This document shows positions 52,426 to 61,298 of a stretch of DNA of 64,000 bases, one piece after another. The DNA is from an uncultured Bacteroidales bacterium (lineage in GTDB: Bacteria > Bacteroidota > Bacteroidia > Bacteroidales > P3): NCBI GenBank assembly GCA_905235855.1, contig CAJONE010000001.1, positions 62,001 to 126,000 of the forward strand, given 5' to 3'. A model generated the notes under the pieces. The model saw only the letters and a program-made list of their open reading frames with translations. It was not told the DNA's origin and ran no database searches. Position numbers and translations under genes: made by a program. Position 1 is the first letter of the stretch. The number at the start of each line of letters is the position of its first letter.

Positions 52426-53709
52426 TCAAGTTTTATCAACATCCATTATGGTATAATGGTAGGTCATAACAATGCTTAACAGGTAGGCTGTCGCTCGCAA
52501 TACGGAGAACAAAATAACGGTGACAATCATAGATTTGTATATCAGCCCCCCTACGATTATGGCTGCAATGGTTGTGACTACAAAATAAATTTGCCAGAAA
52601 AAAAGGTGTCGTAGTTTATTGGCCACAATGAACATCCCGCTTAGTGAATTGGCTATGAACGACAATACCATTGCCCCGCACAGAATTTGTGCATACACAC
52701 CGCAGGTATGCCATTGGGGGCCTAAGAAAACTGTTGTGAGTTGTGGCAGAAACCATACAAAAACCATAGCCGCACCGACTGAGATAAGTGTCAGTAACAA
52801 CGCGACCTTTTTAAACAGAGCGCGGCAGTTGCCAGTGGTGATGATTTGTTCGTTGGCACGTTGTCTGAAAACGTCACGTACGGCACCACTAATTACTGTT
52901 AGCGGTATGGCAAAGATATTTATTGCCATAGAGAAATGTCCAACCTCGGCCTTGTCGAAATATGCGGCCAGCATAAGTATAGGGAAATTCAGGGCTATTG
53001 TGTTAAGCAGTTGGCCTGGCATTGTGAATTTCGGAAAGTCGGCGTATTTTTTTGCCGCTGCGGTTATATCTTTCCATCGCACAACCATGAATGTTTTGCC
53101 GTCTCTCGCCATCGCACGCATTATACAAATTATTGCTGATATTGCACGCCCTATGGTATCGCCGATGACAAGGCCATGGCCGAAAATGTGAACGTACCCA
53201 AGCAGCGTTTTGGCTCCAACAATGGCCCCGGAATTAATGGCTTTGTTCAATGACAGGGATTTGAAATGCTTTTCACGGACACACCACTCATTGTACACGG
53301 TAAAGATTATTATTGCCCATGCTGATATTGGGCAAATCCATAATATTTTTTTCAGCATAGGTTCGGCTACCCAGCGGCACAGAGCGTTGGCAAGAGTGGT
53401 TTGCAAAATAAGATAGCTTACTATCAAGAACAAAGCGCTGACCAGCAAAGCAAGCAATGCCAGCGATGCTGCCTCGTTTTTGTTTTTGGCCACCAGTATT
53501 GCACTTTCGTATTTCCCGCTTGCCACGACAGCCATGATGGATGTGACCGCAGTGATTGTAGCCAATAGGCCGAATTCCTCGACTGTGAAAATACGTCCAA
53601 GTATCGGATAGAAGAGGAATGGCAACACTTGAGCTATTGCGGTACCACCCGAGAGTATCAGAGTGTCGCGAAAAAAACCGGATTTATGTAAATTGTGAAG
53701 AAGTTTCAT
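52426..53709 (-). CDS. Wzx-like polysaccharide repeat-unit flippase
   Basis: A 427-residue polytopic membrane protein with about 12 helices, starting MKLLHNLHKSGFFRDTLILSGGTAIAQVLPFLFYPILGRIFTVEEFG, the classical start of Wzx/RfbX-type flippases (MOP superfamily). These translocate undecaprenol-linked repeat units to the periplasm. The first ATG after the stop of the polymerase-like gene is at 53709; Met residues at 53727 and 53745 would give 6 to 12 extra residues overlapping that gene. Synteny with Wzy- and Wzz-like genes supports the call. Confidence 0.87.
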   Translation of the reverse strand: MKLLHNLHKSGFFRDTLILSGGTAIAQVLPFLFYPILGRIFTVEEFGLLATITAVTSIMAVVASGKYESAILVAKNKNEAASLALLALLVSALFLIVSYLILQTTLANALCRWVAEPMLKKILWICPISAWAIIIFTVYNEWCVREKHFKSLSLNKAINSGAIVGAKTLLGYVHIFGHGLVIGDTIGRAISAIICIMRAMARDGKTFMVVRWKDITAAAKKYADFPKFTMPGQLLNTIALNFPILMLAAYFDKAEVGHFSMAINIFAIPLTVISGAVRDVFRQRANEQIITTGNCRALFKKVALLLTLISVGAAMVFVWFLPQLTTVFLGPQWHTCGVYAQILCGAMVLSFIANSLSGMFIVANKLRHLFFWQIYFVVTTIAAIIVGGLIYKSMIVTVILFSVLRATAYLLSIVMTYHYTIMDVDKT

Positions 53710-53719
53710 GATTCGGAAG

Positions 53720-55009
53720 TTATCCATCATCTTTATTTCGGTCAACCAGAAACGTCAGTATGAGAATCAGTAAAATGCCTCCATGTGTAAGCATAGATGT
53801 TAGCAAGGCACTGTTTGCCAATGTGAATATAAAAATAAAAACAAGACCGAAATAAGCATGGTGTATACCAATTGAGTCAATATACTTGAACAGAAATACC
53901 GTTGTAAAAATCCACAACAAAACCCCAAGGTGTCCGAAATTCATAAATCCGTCGGCTATGATGCCAGTATTGCAGCTTGTTGCGCTTGTTTCATGCATCA
54001 TAAATCCCATAAGATGAGAAGGATCCCAAGCATAGGGATATTTAAGTAATCCCGACAGTATGCTGTGAGAAAGCATCATGGGGTTGTTGTTGAAAAACAT
54101 GAAATAATTGTCGGATATTAATACGGGCAGAAAGAAGCCTCGTCTTATCAAAATAGACTCGATGAGTATGCTGTTTATTGTCAGGCGCATGATGACACTC
54201 AATATCAAAGTGAAATCCAACAAAAGGAGAAAGGCGCCAGCTTTTGCCTCATGTTGTTTGAAGAATACAAATGCAATGGTAACAGGTATAGAAAAAAGCA
54301 ATGTTTTATGAGGATTGACTAAAAAAAGATAAAGCATAGCAAGTACTGCCAACGCTGTTATTTTAAAATCCTTGTGAAGAATGGCTGTAATCAGAAGTGT
54401 CGGCAAAAGTATTTTGCTTAACGGACCGAACAAATAGCTGGTTAACAGGGTTGCATTTCTGTTTGCCGCCAATCGTACGTCGTAAACCTCGCTACCGAGA
54501 CTGAAAACTTTAAAATTGGTGGGAAAACCATAATTTATCACAAAAGGTATGGTTAATATGATTACGATGCAGGCAAGTGTCAGTGCTTGCCACCGGTAGC
54601 TGGCGTGATTAGCGGTGAAAGCAGGTATGTTTAGTTGGTCACAAGTCAACAGAATCAGCAGCAGGGAGGAGTATAGTGGACATAGGATGGAGACACCTCC
54701 GAAGATATACATTATTGTGGACGGAATGCAAAGGATTACCCCGAAGCAGATCGCTGTCAGATAAAGGAACGATGAAACTTTTCGATTGCCGAACAAAGAG
54801 ATATATATGATGACCAAGAATAGCAGCCCAACTATTATGGTAACGGGATTTGCGTCGAGACGAAATCCCATATAGCTATAGTTACTATAGACGAAGCTGA
54901 AGTATTCGACGGACAAGACTATACAGAACAAAGCAACCAGCCAATGGTGCAATCGCTTTTCGGATAGCCACACTGTAATTTTATCCTTTAGACTTGCGCT
55001 CACATTCAT
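53720..55009 (-). CDS. Wzy-like polysaccharide polymerase candidate
   Basis: A 429-residue membrane protein with 10-12 hydrophobic helices and a larger periplasmic loop around residues 280-340 (SILIRRGFFLPVLISDNYFMFFNNNPMM...WDPSHLMGFMMHETS). Sequence conservation in Wzy proteins is poor. The call rests on topology and on its place between Wzz- and Wzx-like genes. It overlaps the Wzz-like gene by four bases and ends within the alternative starts of the flippase gene. It would link repeat units in the periplasm. Confidence 0.68.
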   Translation of the reverse strand: MNVSASLKDKITVWLSEKRLHHWLVALFCIVLSVEYFSFVYSNYSYMGFRLDANPVTIIVGLLFLVIIYISLFGNRKVSSFLYLTAICFGVILCIPSTIMYIFGGVSILCPLYSSLLLILLTCDQLNIPAFTANHASYRWQALTLACIVIILTIPFVINYGFPTNFKVFSLGSEVYDVRLAANRNATLLTSYLFGPLSKILLPTLLITAILHKDFKITALAVLAMLYLFLVNPHKTLLFSIPVTIAFVFFKQHEAKAGAFLLLLDFTLILSVIMRLTINSILIESILIRRGFFLPVLISDNYFMFFNNNPMMLSHSILSGLLKYPYAWDPSHLMGFMMHETSATSCNTGIIADGFMNFGHLGVLLWIFTTVFLFKYIDSIGIHHAYFGLVFIFIFTLANSALLTSMLTHGGILLILILTFLVDRNKDDG

Positions 55010-55740
55010 TTGCCGTTGTCTTCTTTTCTATAGAACAGTATGACCGTTGAACATAGAGCAATAGCGGCAATCACGGACAGGAGCAGAATCCAGACAGGTG
55101 ACAGCGATTTAAGAACTTCATCTTTCGGCGTCTCGTACAAGATGGTTAAAGGGCTTTCGGTGGGTTCAATGTTTTGTAACTCTAATAAGATAGAGTCCAT
55201 ACAATCATTGTAAACGGAATCCAAAAGTTGTTCTTTGTCATGAAATGTCGAGTCGTGCATAAGGCGGTTTCGGAACATTGCCATGCCTTTTTCCAGAATT
55301 TCAATGTAGTTTTCATGACGTTCCAATTGGTGCCCGAAGGGAGTGCGGGAAGAAAATGCTAAGATGCTGTCTTTGGCAATGGCAAATAAATCCATAGTCA
55401 TCTCGTATGCTATATTGGGACTTGAGCTACGTGTAAGGATGGTGTATTTGTTGCTCCCGTCAAGTGAGACAAACACTTCGGTTTCACCAAACATTTCAGC
55501 TTTGGTTTGACCAGTTTTTTGTAGTTTTCGGGACATCAATTGCGCGTCGAAAAACGCTTCTCTTCCGTTTTCGCACAGTATACCCACCAAGAGACTGCTG
55601 TTTATGCGGAATTCTACTTTAGCCTCGTATCTTTGTGGTATATAGCGCTTGTTTATGGAAAGATAAGTAAGCGCCACAGAGACTATAACGGCAATGAGTA
55701 TCCAATATTTATAATGCCATACTTTATTCAAGTAGTCCAT
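55006..55740 (-). CDS. Short Wzz-like chain-length regulator candidate
   Basis: The 244 residues have one transmembrane helix at each end (WILIAVIVSVALTYLSI near 13-30 and VWILLLSVIAAIALCSTVILFY near 215-237). An extracytoplasmic alpha/beta segment lies between them with a helical stretch around residues 140-185. This two-helix topology is that of Wzz polysaccharide copolymerases. It is shorter than the usual 300-350 residues and the Pro-rich motif before the second helix is reduced to SLSP. Position directly ahead of the Wzy-like gene (four-base overlap) supports the role. It begins the minus-strand transcript from a -7 box at 55761. Confidence 0.65.
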   Translation of the reverse strand: MDYLNKVWHYKYWILIAVIVSVALTYLSINKRYIPQRYEAKVEFRINSSLLVGILCENGREAFFDAQLMSRKLQKTGQTKAEMFGETEVFVSLDGSNKYTILTRSSSPNIAYEMTMDLFAIAKDSILAFSSRTPFGHQLERHENYIEILEKGMAMFRNRLMHDSTFHDKEQLLDSVYNDCMDSILLELQNIEPTESPLTILYETPKDEVLKSLSPVWILLLSVIAAIALCSTVILFYRKEDNGK

Positions 55741-55760
55741 AGGGGGAGGAATCTTTTTTG

Positions 55761-55768
55761 CAAAGTTA
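55761..55768 (-). promoter_or_regulatory. -7 box of the Wzz-Wzy-Wzx transcript
   Basis: Minus-strand TAACTTTG, 20 bases ahead of the ATG. A -33 element is not clear. Confidence 0.5.
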
Positions 55769-55821
55769 CTAACATTTTAACTATAATGACACTTGGAGTA
55801 CAACAAATCAATCAAATCGTG

Positions 55822-55829
55822 TATATTTG
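55822..55829 (+). promoter_or_regulatory. -7 box of the ligase-like gene
   Basis: TATATTTG on the plus strand, 50 bases ahead of the ATG at 55880. The nearest upstream TTG is 26 bases away, slightly longer than usual. It diverges from the Wzz-like promoter 53 bases away. Confidence 0.5.
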
Positions 55830-55879
55830 CATAGTGATTGCAAAAAGGTCCAAATCTGCTGGATTTTGGAAAATAGGGC

Positions 55880-57121
55880 ATGATGAAAAAAATAACGGTA
55901 TACAACGGGTTGAAAATCTATCAGATTTCGGAGCAAATTTTGTTTGTATTTTTTGCATTATGTCTGCCGGTTTGGTGGCGATTGTCGCTGATAGTGGCAT
56001 ATTTTCTGTTAGCAAACCTTATGGTAAAAGCAATTGTTACCAGGCACGTGGGAAACGGAGCCTTGCGAAAGATGGGTGTTTTCACGTGGCTGTCGGTTTT
56101 GGCTTTTGTGATAATGTACGCCATAAGTCTCTTGTATTCAGACAATCTTACCGTAGGTTATAAATCTTTTGGACATCATCTCACATTTGTTGCTATGTCG
56201 GCACTATTCCTACTTTCCGACCTCTCGTATGTGAGAAAAGAACATGTCCGGATTGTGCTGTACGCTATGACTATTGCTTTACTGATACGGTTTGCATGGT
56301 TTTTATGTGCGGCAATATACGGCTATTTCTTTATACACCATGACGTTCAGTTGATTATCGGTAGCCACTTCGATCCTATGCATCACGCCTATCTGTCGCA
56401 GTATATATTGCTTTCGATAGGATTCTTGTATCTCAGACTTGAAACGAAGATATCGCGTAGGAGAATGGTGGCAGTATTGTTGGCAATGGTATTCTTATCG
56501 GCCTATATTTTTCTCATTCAAGCCCGTATGGGTTTTTTGCTGTTGGGGGTGTTTGTCATAATCGCACTTTTTCATCAGGCAATTGCACATCGCAGGATCA
56601 TAATGAGTTTGTCAGTTATTGTTTTACTGGAGTTTGCTGCGATAGTGCTGCTAACAGCTGCACCTAAAATGACACAACGGTTCGCAGGCTTTACATCTGT
56701 ACTCTCTGAATCGGGAGAAAGAGATGTTCGGTATACGATAATGAAAGCAAATGTTAGTGTTATCAAGCGTAGCCCTTTCTTTGGTGTAGGTGTAGGAGAC
56801 CTCGAAGATGAACTTGCATCTGAATATCACAAAGAGTCAGTCGAAAATAAAGTGTATACGCCACACAATCAGTATCTTGAAACCCTCATTTGTACTGGTG
56901 TGGTTGGTCTTGCGTTTCTTTTGTCAATGTTGATTTTGCCAATGATATATGCCGTTCGTAGCAAGAATCCACTGTTAATCTGGTTCTTATTGGTCATTGC
57001 TGTCAGTTCTCTCACAGAGTCTGTTCTGGAACGCCAAATGGGTATACAGTTTTTTTGTTTGTTTCTTGGGCTGTTGCCGTATATGTCAGGATCGTCGAAT
57101 TACGGTAAAAGCAAGATGTGA
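55880..57121 (+). CDS. O-antigen ligase (WaaL)-like membrane protein
   Basis: A 413-residue polytopic inner-membrane protein with about 12 helices. A large periplasmic loop holds RSPFFGVGVGDLEDELASEYHKESVEN...YTPHNQYLETLICTGVVGL (about residues 292-355), the G-x-G...HN-x-YL signature of the Wzy_C/WaaL family. These enzymes ligate polymerised O-antigen to the lipid A core. A Wzy-type polymerase is the alternative, but the minus-strand cluster already has one candidate. The gene diverges from the Wzz-like gene and its stop abuts the stop of the TPR gene on the other strand with no base between them. Confidence 0.85.
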   Translation: MMKKITVYNGLKIYQISEQILFVFFALCLPVWWRLSLIVAYFLLANLMVKAIVTRHVGNGALRKMGVFTWLSVLAFVIMYAISLLYSDNLTVGYKSFGHHLTFVAMSALFLLSDLSYVRKEHVRIVLYAMTIALLIRFAWFLCAAIYGYFFIHHDVQLIIGSHFDPMHHAYLSQYILLSIGFLYLRLETKISRRRMVAVLLAMVFLSAYIFLIQARMGFLLLGVFVIIALFHQAIAHRRIIMSLSVIVLLEFAAIVLLTAAPKMTQRFAGFTSVLSESGERDVRYTIMKANVSVIKRSPFFGVGVGDLEDELASEYHKESVENKVYTPHNQYLETLICTGVVGLAFLLSMLILPMIYAVRSKNPLLIWFLLVIAVSSLTESVLERQMGIQFFCLFLGLLPYMSGSSNYGKSKM

Positions 57122-58948
57122 CTATTTGTTGCCTGATGCTTTCAGTTTGTTGTAGTTTTTTCTTGCCTGCTCGATATAGAGGCTTGTCGGGTGGTCGAGT
57201 ATCAGTTTTTCGTATTGTTCTTTGGCATGTTCTTTGTTTGAGAGGTATAGTTCGTTCAGCTGAGCGGAAAGCATAAGAGCGTCGTCGGCTAACAGTCCGT
57301 CGTCGTAAAAGTCTATTAATTTTTGAAGTAAGTCATCGGCTTCGGCATAGCGGCCTTGTTTCATACGAATCTTGGCTTTCTGAAGAAGTACGTCGTCAAG
57401 TATGGGGTGCGAAAGGGTGTGGTGTTCAATATAGTCAAATGCGTTCCAGGCAGAGTCGAGCATATTGCGATACATTAACAGGTCGGCTGTGGCATATTGT
57501 TCAAGTGTTGTGAAGGTGCTGTCGTCCTCCATATTGTCGCTTATAAGTAGAGAAAGTTCCATTGCATCGTTGGCGACCAGTTTGCTTGTGGATCCGCGTA
57601 AAACGTCGAGTTGTGACTTGGCCCATTCGAACTCGTGTGTAAAGTATGACAATTTGGCGTTACGCAGTTTTGCTTGCGATCCAATCACATCGTTTTTGTT
57701 GGCTTTTTCGACTTGCATATACATAAGGGAGGCCTCCCAAACTTCGCCGGCAAAAAGCAAAAGGTCGCCCAATTCCAATTTAATTTCCCCTTGTGTATGC
57801 GATGGTAGTTTTGGAATTTCGAGGGCATCGTACAGCATGTCTGCTGCGGTCTGAACCTCGTTGCCGTAGTAGGCGGTTAGTTCGGCGTAGTTGCGCATTA
57901 GCCGAAGTGTTTGTTCGGTTTTGCCGAGTTCGCCTATGGTTTTTTCATAGTCTTGTTTCAGCGACTTGTATTCTTTAGGTGAAAGCGAGTGGAAACGGTC
58001 AAGGCGCAGGAATCGCACCTCCAGTTTGCCCACTTGAGCCTCAAAGAATAGAGGATTGCTTTTGCCTTTTTTAATCAGATGGTTGTAACCATCCTCGGCT
58101 ATGTTGTAACTTTCATTGCTTTTGGCTATGTCGGCCACCTGTTTCACCAGTTCGCCACCGGTTTCCGGAAACCGCGAATCCACTGCCTTTGCTTGTGTCA
58201 GTGCAAATTCGAAATCTTTCTCTTGGAGCGAGAACCATATCATCATTTGCAGGTAGGTCTTGTTTGATGGATCCTTTTGTATTCTTGAAATCAGAGCTTT
58301 CCTTAAACCGTTGGCCAGTTCTGTTCCGGACGACTGGTTCAAGTTGCGTTGTAGAGAAATCTGCACGGAGCTTATCGATCCAGGCGAGTTGTCGAGCAGA
58401 TCCATATACTCCTGTGTCATGGCTTCGTAATTGCCCATTGTGCCGTAAATGGATGCAAGTTCGTTGAGATACAGAAACTTGTTTTTTGTAATCTCTCTTG
58501 CTTTCAGATAGCATTTTGCAGCGTAGTCGTATTCGTTTGCCGATACAAATGCGTCTACGAGTTCCGATATTTGTCGCTGGTCGTACTTGAGTTTTTCAAG
58601 AGCTTCATTGTAGGCTTTCTGCTTTTTTTTGTTGTCTCGTTTGGCTGCATAGATTTTCCCCAAGTCCACATACAGGTACAGTTCTTTGGGGTTCTTTTTC
58701 ATGCGTCCGTCCACCAATCGTTCAGCCTCTTTGTAGTCTTCAAGCGACATATACGAGCGGTAGAGCATCTGGTAGTAGTACTTGTTTGCAGTTTTTTTGT
58801 ACAGAGGTTCGGCTATCTCTATAGCCTGGCGGAATTCTCCGTTGTTGAAATAATATTGCGCCAATTGTTCCTTTGACTGTTGGCAGTGGACTATCATGGG
58901 AATCATTCCCCATAGGATAATAGTTATAAATGAGTGCAGTCGGAACAT
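57122..58948 (-). CDS. Exported TPR-repeat protein
   Basis: The 608 residues begin with a signal peptide (MFRLHSFITIILWGMIPMIVHC, possible cleavage before QQSKEQ). They then form repeated helix pairs throughout: AQYYFNNGEFRQAIEIAEPLY near 30, MLYRSYMSLEDYKEAERLV near 60, KAKIRMKQGRYAEADDLLQKL near 535 and a C-terminal YEKLILDHPTSLYIEQAR unit like those of YbgF/CpoB and other cell-envelope TPR proteins. A role as a periplasmic scaffold is inference. No promoter box lies between it and the tRNA-Lys terminator only 15 bases upstream, so it may depend on read-through. Confidence 0.82.
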   Translation of the reverse strand: MFRLHSFITIILWGMIPMIVHCQQSKEQLAQYYFNNGEFRQAIEIAEPLYKKTANKYYYQMLYRSYMSLEDYKEAERLVDGRMKKNPKELYLYVDLGKIYAAKRDNKKKQKAYNEALEKLKYDQRQISELVDAFVSANEYDYAAKCYLKAREITKNKFLYLNELASIYGTMGNYEAMTQEYMDLLDNSPGSISSVQISLQRNLNQSSGTELANGLRKALISRIQKDPSNKTYLQMMIWFSLQEKDFEFALTQAKAVDSRFPETGGELVKQVADIAKSNESYNIAEDGYNHLIKKGKSNPLFFEAQVGKLEVRFLRLDRFHSLSPKEYKSLKQDYEKTIGELGKTEQTLRLMRNYAELTAYYGNEVQTAADMLYDALEIPKLPSHTQGEIKLELGDLLLFAGEVWEASLMYMQVEKANKNDVIGSQAKLRNAKLSYFTHEFEWAKSQLDVLRGSTSKLVANDAMELSLLISDNMEDDSTFTTLEQYATADLLMYRNMLDSAWNAFDYIEHHTLSHPILDDVLLQKAKIRMKQGRYAEADDLLQKLIDFYDDGLLADDALMLSAQLNELYLSNKEHAKEQYEKLILDHPTSLYIEQARKNYNKLKASGNK

Positions 58949-58963
58949 AAGTTACTATAAATC

Positions 58964-58994
58964 AAAAAAAACCGGATATATTCCACATCCGGTT
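58964..58994 (-). terminator. Terminator behind the tRNA-Lys pair
   Basis: Minus-strand AACCGGAT (58994-58987) and ATCCGGTT (58977-58970) form an 8-bp stem with a nine-base loop followed by a run of T (58969-58964). Confidence 0.85.
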
Positions 58995-59007
58995 CTTGCT
59001 GTTTTTG

Positions 59008-59080
59008 TGACTAAGCTGGGATTCGAACCCAGGACCCCATCCTTAAAAGGGATGTGCTCTACCTGCTGAGCTACTTAGTC
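59008..59080 (-). tRNA. tRNA-Lys (TTT), copy 2
   Basis: A 73-base cloverleaf with acceptor GACTAAG/CTTAGTC, anticodon arm CATCC-CTTTTAA-GGATG (anticodon TTT) and T arm CTGGG-TTCGAAT-CCCAG, discriminator A, CCA not encoded. It is identical to the copy at 59121-59193. Confidence 0.96.
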
Positions 59081-59120
59081 GCCGCTGAAAAGCATTGCGT
59101 TTTTGTCCCTTGTATCGTTG

Positions 59121-59193
59121 TGACTAAGCTGGGATTCGAACCCAGGACCCCATCCTTAAAAGGGATGTGCTCTACCTGCTGAGCTACTTAGTC
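59121..59193 (-). tRNA. tRNA-Lys (TTT), copy 1
   Basis: Same 73 bases as the downstream copy. The identical segment extends a few bases beyond the tRNA on each side (59118-59194 against 59005-59081), so the pair is a tandem duplication with a 113-base period. Transcribed first from the -7 box at 59210. Confidence 0.96.
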
Positions 59194-59209
59194 GTGCAAA
59201 TTGAGTTTG

Positions 59210-59217
59210 CAAAGGTA
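59210..59217 (-). promoter_or_regulatory. -7 box of the tRNA-Lys pair
   Basis: Minus-strand TACCTTTG, giving a start near 59203, about ten bases before the first tRNA. Confidence 0.6.
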
Positions 59218-59280
59218 CAAACTTTTTTTTAATCTTTCTTGCACAATCGTGAAAATAATGTCAATGTCACCTGCAAACGC

Positions 59281-61236
59281 TTATTTCCCAACGTTGTCGC
59301 TGTTGTCGAGATTCGTGTCGAGTTGGCAGAATACGCTGTTGTTGCTGATAAATTCTGGTACTATCTGTTTCATTTTAGCCACAAGTTGCATGGGGTCCAT
59401 AGATGGCAAAAGGTCAAACAGTTCTGACAACTCTTTTTCTATTTTATCAACAGGATAGTTTGCAACTTGTGCGCGCAGAATTTTAGGATGGTGTGTGGGA
59501 ATTGTGTTTTCTTTCGATGCGAGCAGCTCTTCGTACAGTTTCTCGCCTGGCCTTAGGCCTATCTCCTTGATTTCTATCCCCTGTAGACCCGAAAGCTGAA
59601 TCATCTTTGCGGCAAGATCGTAAATTTTGACCGCACGACCCATGTCGAAAACAAAAATGTCACCGCCCGTACCCATGGCACCTGCTTCAAGCACAAGATT
59701 ACATGCTTCGGGGATAGTCATAAAGTAGCGTGTAATGTCTTTGTGTGTAACGGTTAGCGGGCCGCCGGCAAGCAATTGCTTTTTGAAAAGAGGTATAACG
59801 CTCCCGCTCGAACCCAGCACATTGCCGAAACGGGTTGTGATGAAGTGCGTGTCCTCGGTGGAGTGGTTTTGCACATATATCTCGGCCAATCGTTTTGTAG
59901 CACCCATAACGTTGGTGGGATTGACTGCCTTATCGGTAGAAATCATAACAAATTTCTTGACACCGTATTTGAGTGAAAGGTCTGCAATTGTCTTGGTACC
60001 AAATACATTAACCTTTATAGCTTCGTAAGCGTTTTCTTCCATAAACGGCACATGCTTGTAAGCGGCAGCATGGTATACAATGTCCGGATGATGTGTTTCG
60101 AACAGCTGCTGCATGCGTCGTGAGTCCTTTACGCTGGCGATTACAAACTCCATTTTGTCAGTGTGTTTACAATATGGCTCGATATTTCGGAGTTCATACT
60201 GAATATCGTATAGCGGAGATTCTGCCTGATCCAGCATAATTACCTTTTTAGGTTGGTAGTGCAACACCTGACGGCAAATTTCGCTGCCTATGCTGCCAGC
60301 GGCACCGGTTATGAGAATTATCTTGCCGGTTATGTCGCGTACTATGTTTTCGTTGTCGAGTTTTATGCTTTCGCGCTGAAGGAGGTCTTCTATCTTGATA
60401 TCCTCTATCTGGGCCGAGTTGAAACGTCCACCAATCCATGAGCGGATATGCGGGACGGAGCGAACAGTCAGACCCAGTTCGAGAGCCCTGTTTGTTATCA
60501 GTTGTTTATGCGCTATTTTAAGACTCGGTATTGCGATAATGAGTTGGCGAATGTCTTTTGCGCCGACAAACTTTTCGTTTAATACGTCCTTGCGGCGCAT
60601 AATGGGCACTCCCATTATTGACTGTCCCTGTTTTGACGCACTATCGTCGATGTAAGCTATGATATGGTACTCTAATCGCATATCGGCTTTTAGGGCGCTA
60701 TATGTAATCACACCGGCAGCCCCGGCTCCATAGATTACCACATTGAGGACAGGTCGCTGTTTGCGGATATAATCGTTGTATATGCGCTGGCACACAATCC
60801 TAAACAATACCATCAAAAGAGCCGTGATCATATATGTCATGGTAACGACTGTGTAAGTTGGCAAGTAACAGTATTGCACTATTTGGTGGTTGTTGTTGAA
60901 ATAGATAACAGCAAAACAGAAGACGATACATATTCCGCATGCAAACAATATCTTATAGATGTCGTTCATTCCCGAGTGGCGAAGTATTCCACGGAATGTT
61001 CCCAACACAAGGAATGAGCATAGCGTAACAACCAAACAGAACCCGTAGCGTATGACAATTGCCGTCCAGTCAAGTACTATATCGTTGTCGTGAAGCACGA
61101 AAAACTCTCCTATTGCGAACCCCATGGTCAGGAATAAGAGATCGAACAACAGTATCACGCCTTTGGGTATGGTAGAGTGGCGATATTTGTGTATCAAATT
61201 GAAAATAAGCCCGTGATGCGAAGGATGTGTGGACAT
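59281..61236 (-). CDS. CapD/FlaA1-type membrane nucleotide-sugar dehydratase/epimerase
   Basis: A 651-residue enzyme of the long WbpM/CapD class. It has four transmembrane helices (about 25-135), a CoA-binding-like Rossmann domain (VVIYGAGAAGVITYSALK near 160) and a C-terminal SDR domain with LITGAAGSIGSEICRQVL near 310. There the catalytic triad region reads STDKAVNPTNVMGATKRLAE near 450, with Met at the usual Tyr position, as in the large WbpM-type enzymes. Such proteins make UDP-4-keto-6-deoxy-GlcNAc, the start of bacillosamine- or fucosamine-type sugars. It lies downstream of rfbB in the same direction, after a 62-base gap. Confidence 0.9.
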   Translation of the reverse strand: MSTHPSHHGLIFNLIHKYRHSTIPKGVILLFDLLFLTMGFAIGEFFVLHDNDIVLDWTAIVIRYGFCLVVTLCSFLVLGTFRGILRHSGMNDIYKILFACGICIVFCFAVIYFNNNHQIVQYCYLPTYTVVTMTYMITALLMVLFRIVCQRIYNDYIRKQRPVLNVVIYGAGAAGVITYSALKADMRLEYHIIAYIDDSASKQGQSIMGVPIMRRKDVLNEKFVGAKDIRQLIIAIPSLKIAHKQLITNRALELGLTVRSVPHIRSWIGGRFNSAQIEDIKIEDLLQRESIKLDNENIVRDITGKIILITGAAGSIGSEICRQVLHYQPKKVIMLDQAESPLYDIQYELRNIEPYCKHTDKMEFVIASVKDSRRMQQLFETHHPDIVYHAAAYKHVPFMEENAYEAIKVNVFGTKTIADLSLKYGVKKFVMISTDKAVNPTNVMGATKRLAEIYVQNHSTEDTHFITTRFGNVLGSSGSVIPLFKKQLLAGGPLTVTHKDITRYFMTIPEACNLVLEAGAMGTGGDIFVFDMGRAVKIYDLAAKMIQLSGLQGIEIKEIGLRPGEKLYEELLASKENTIPTHHPKILRAQVANYPVDKIEKELSELFDLLPSMDPMQLVAKMKQIVPEFISNNSVFCQLDTNLDNSDNVGK

Positions 61237-61298
61237 TTATTGGATGGGAGATTAATATAGAACAGAGTTAGACCGCAAGGTACATAATAGGATAAGTT

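Noticed and set aside
59929-59960. Missing catalytic Tyr in the CapD-type enzyme as a sign of inactivation
   Set aside because: Met at this place is the normal state in long WbpM-type enzymes, so it is not a defect.
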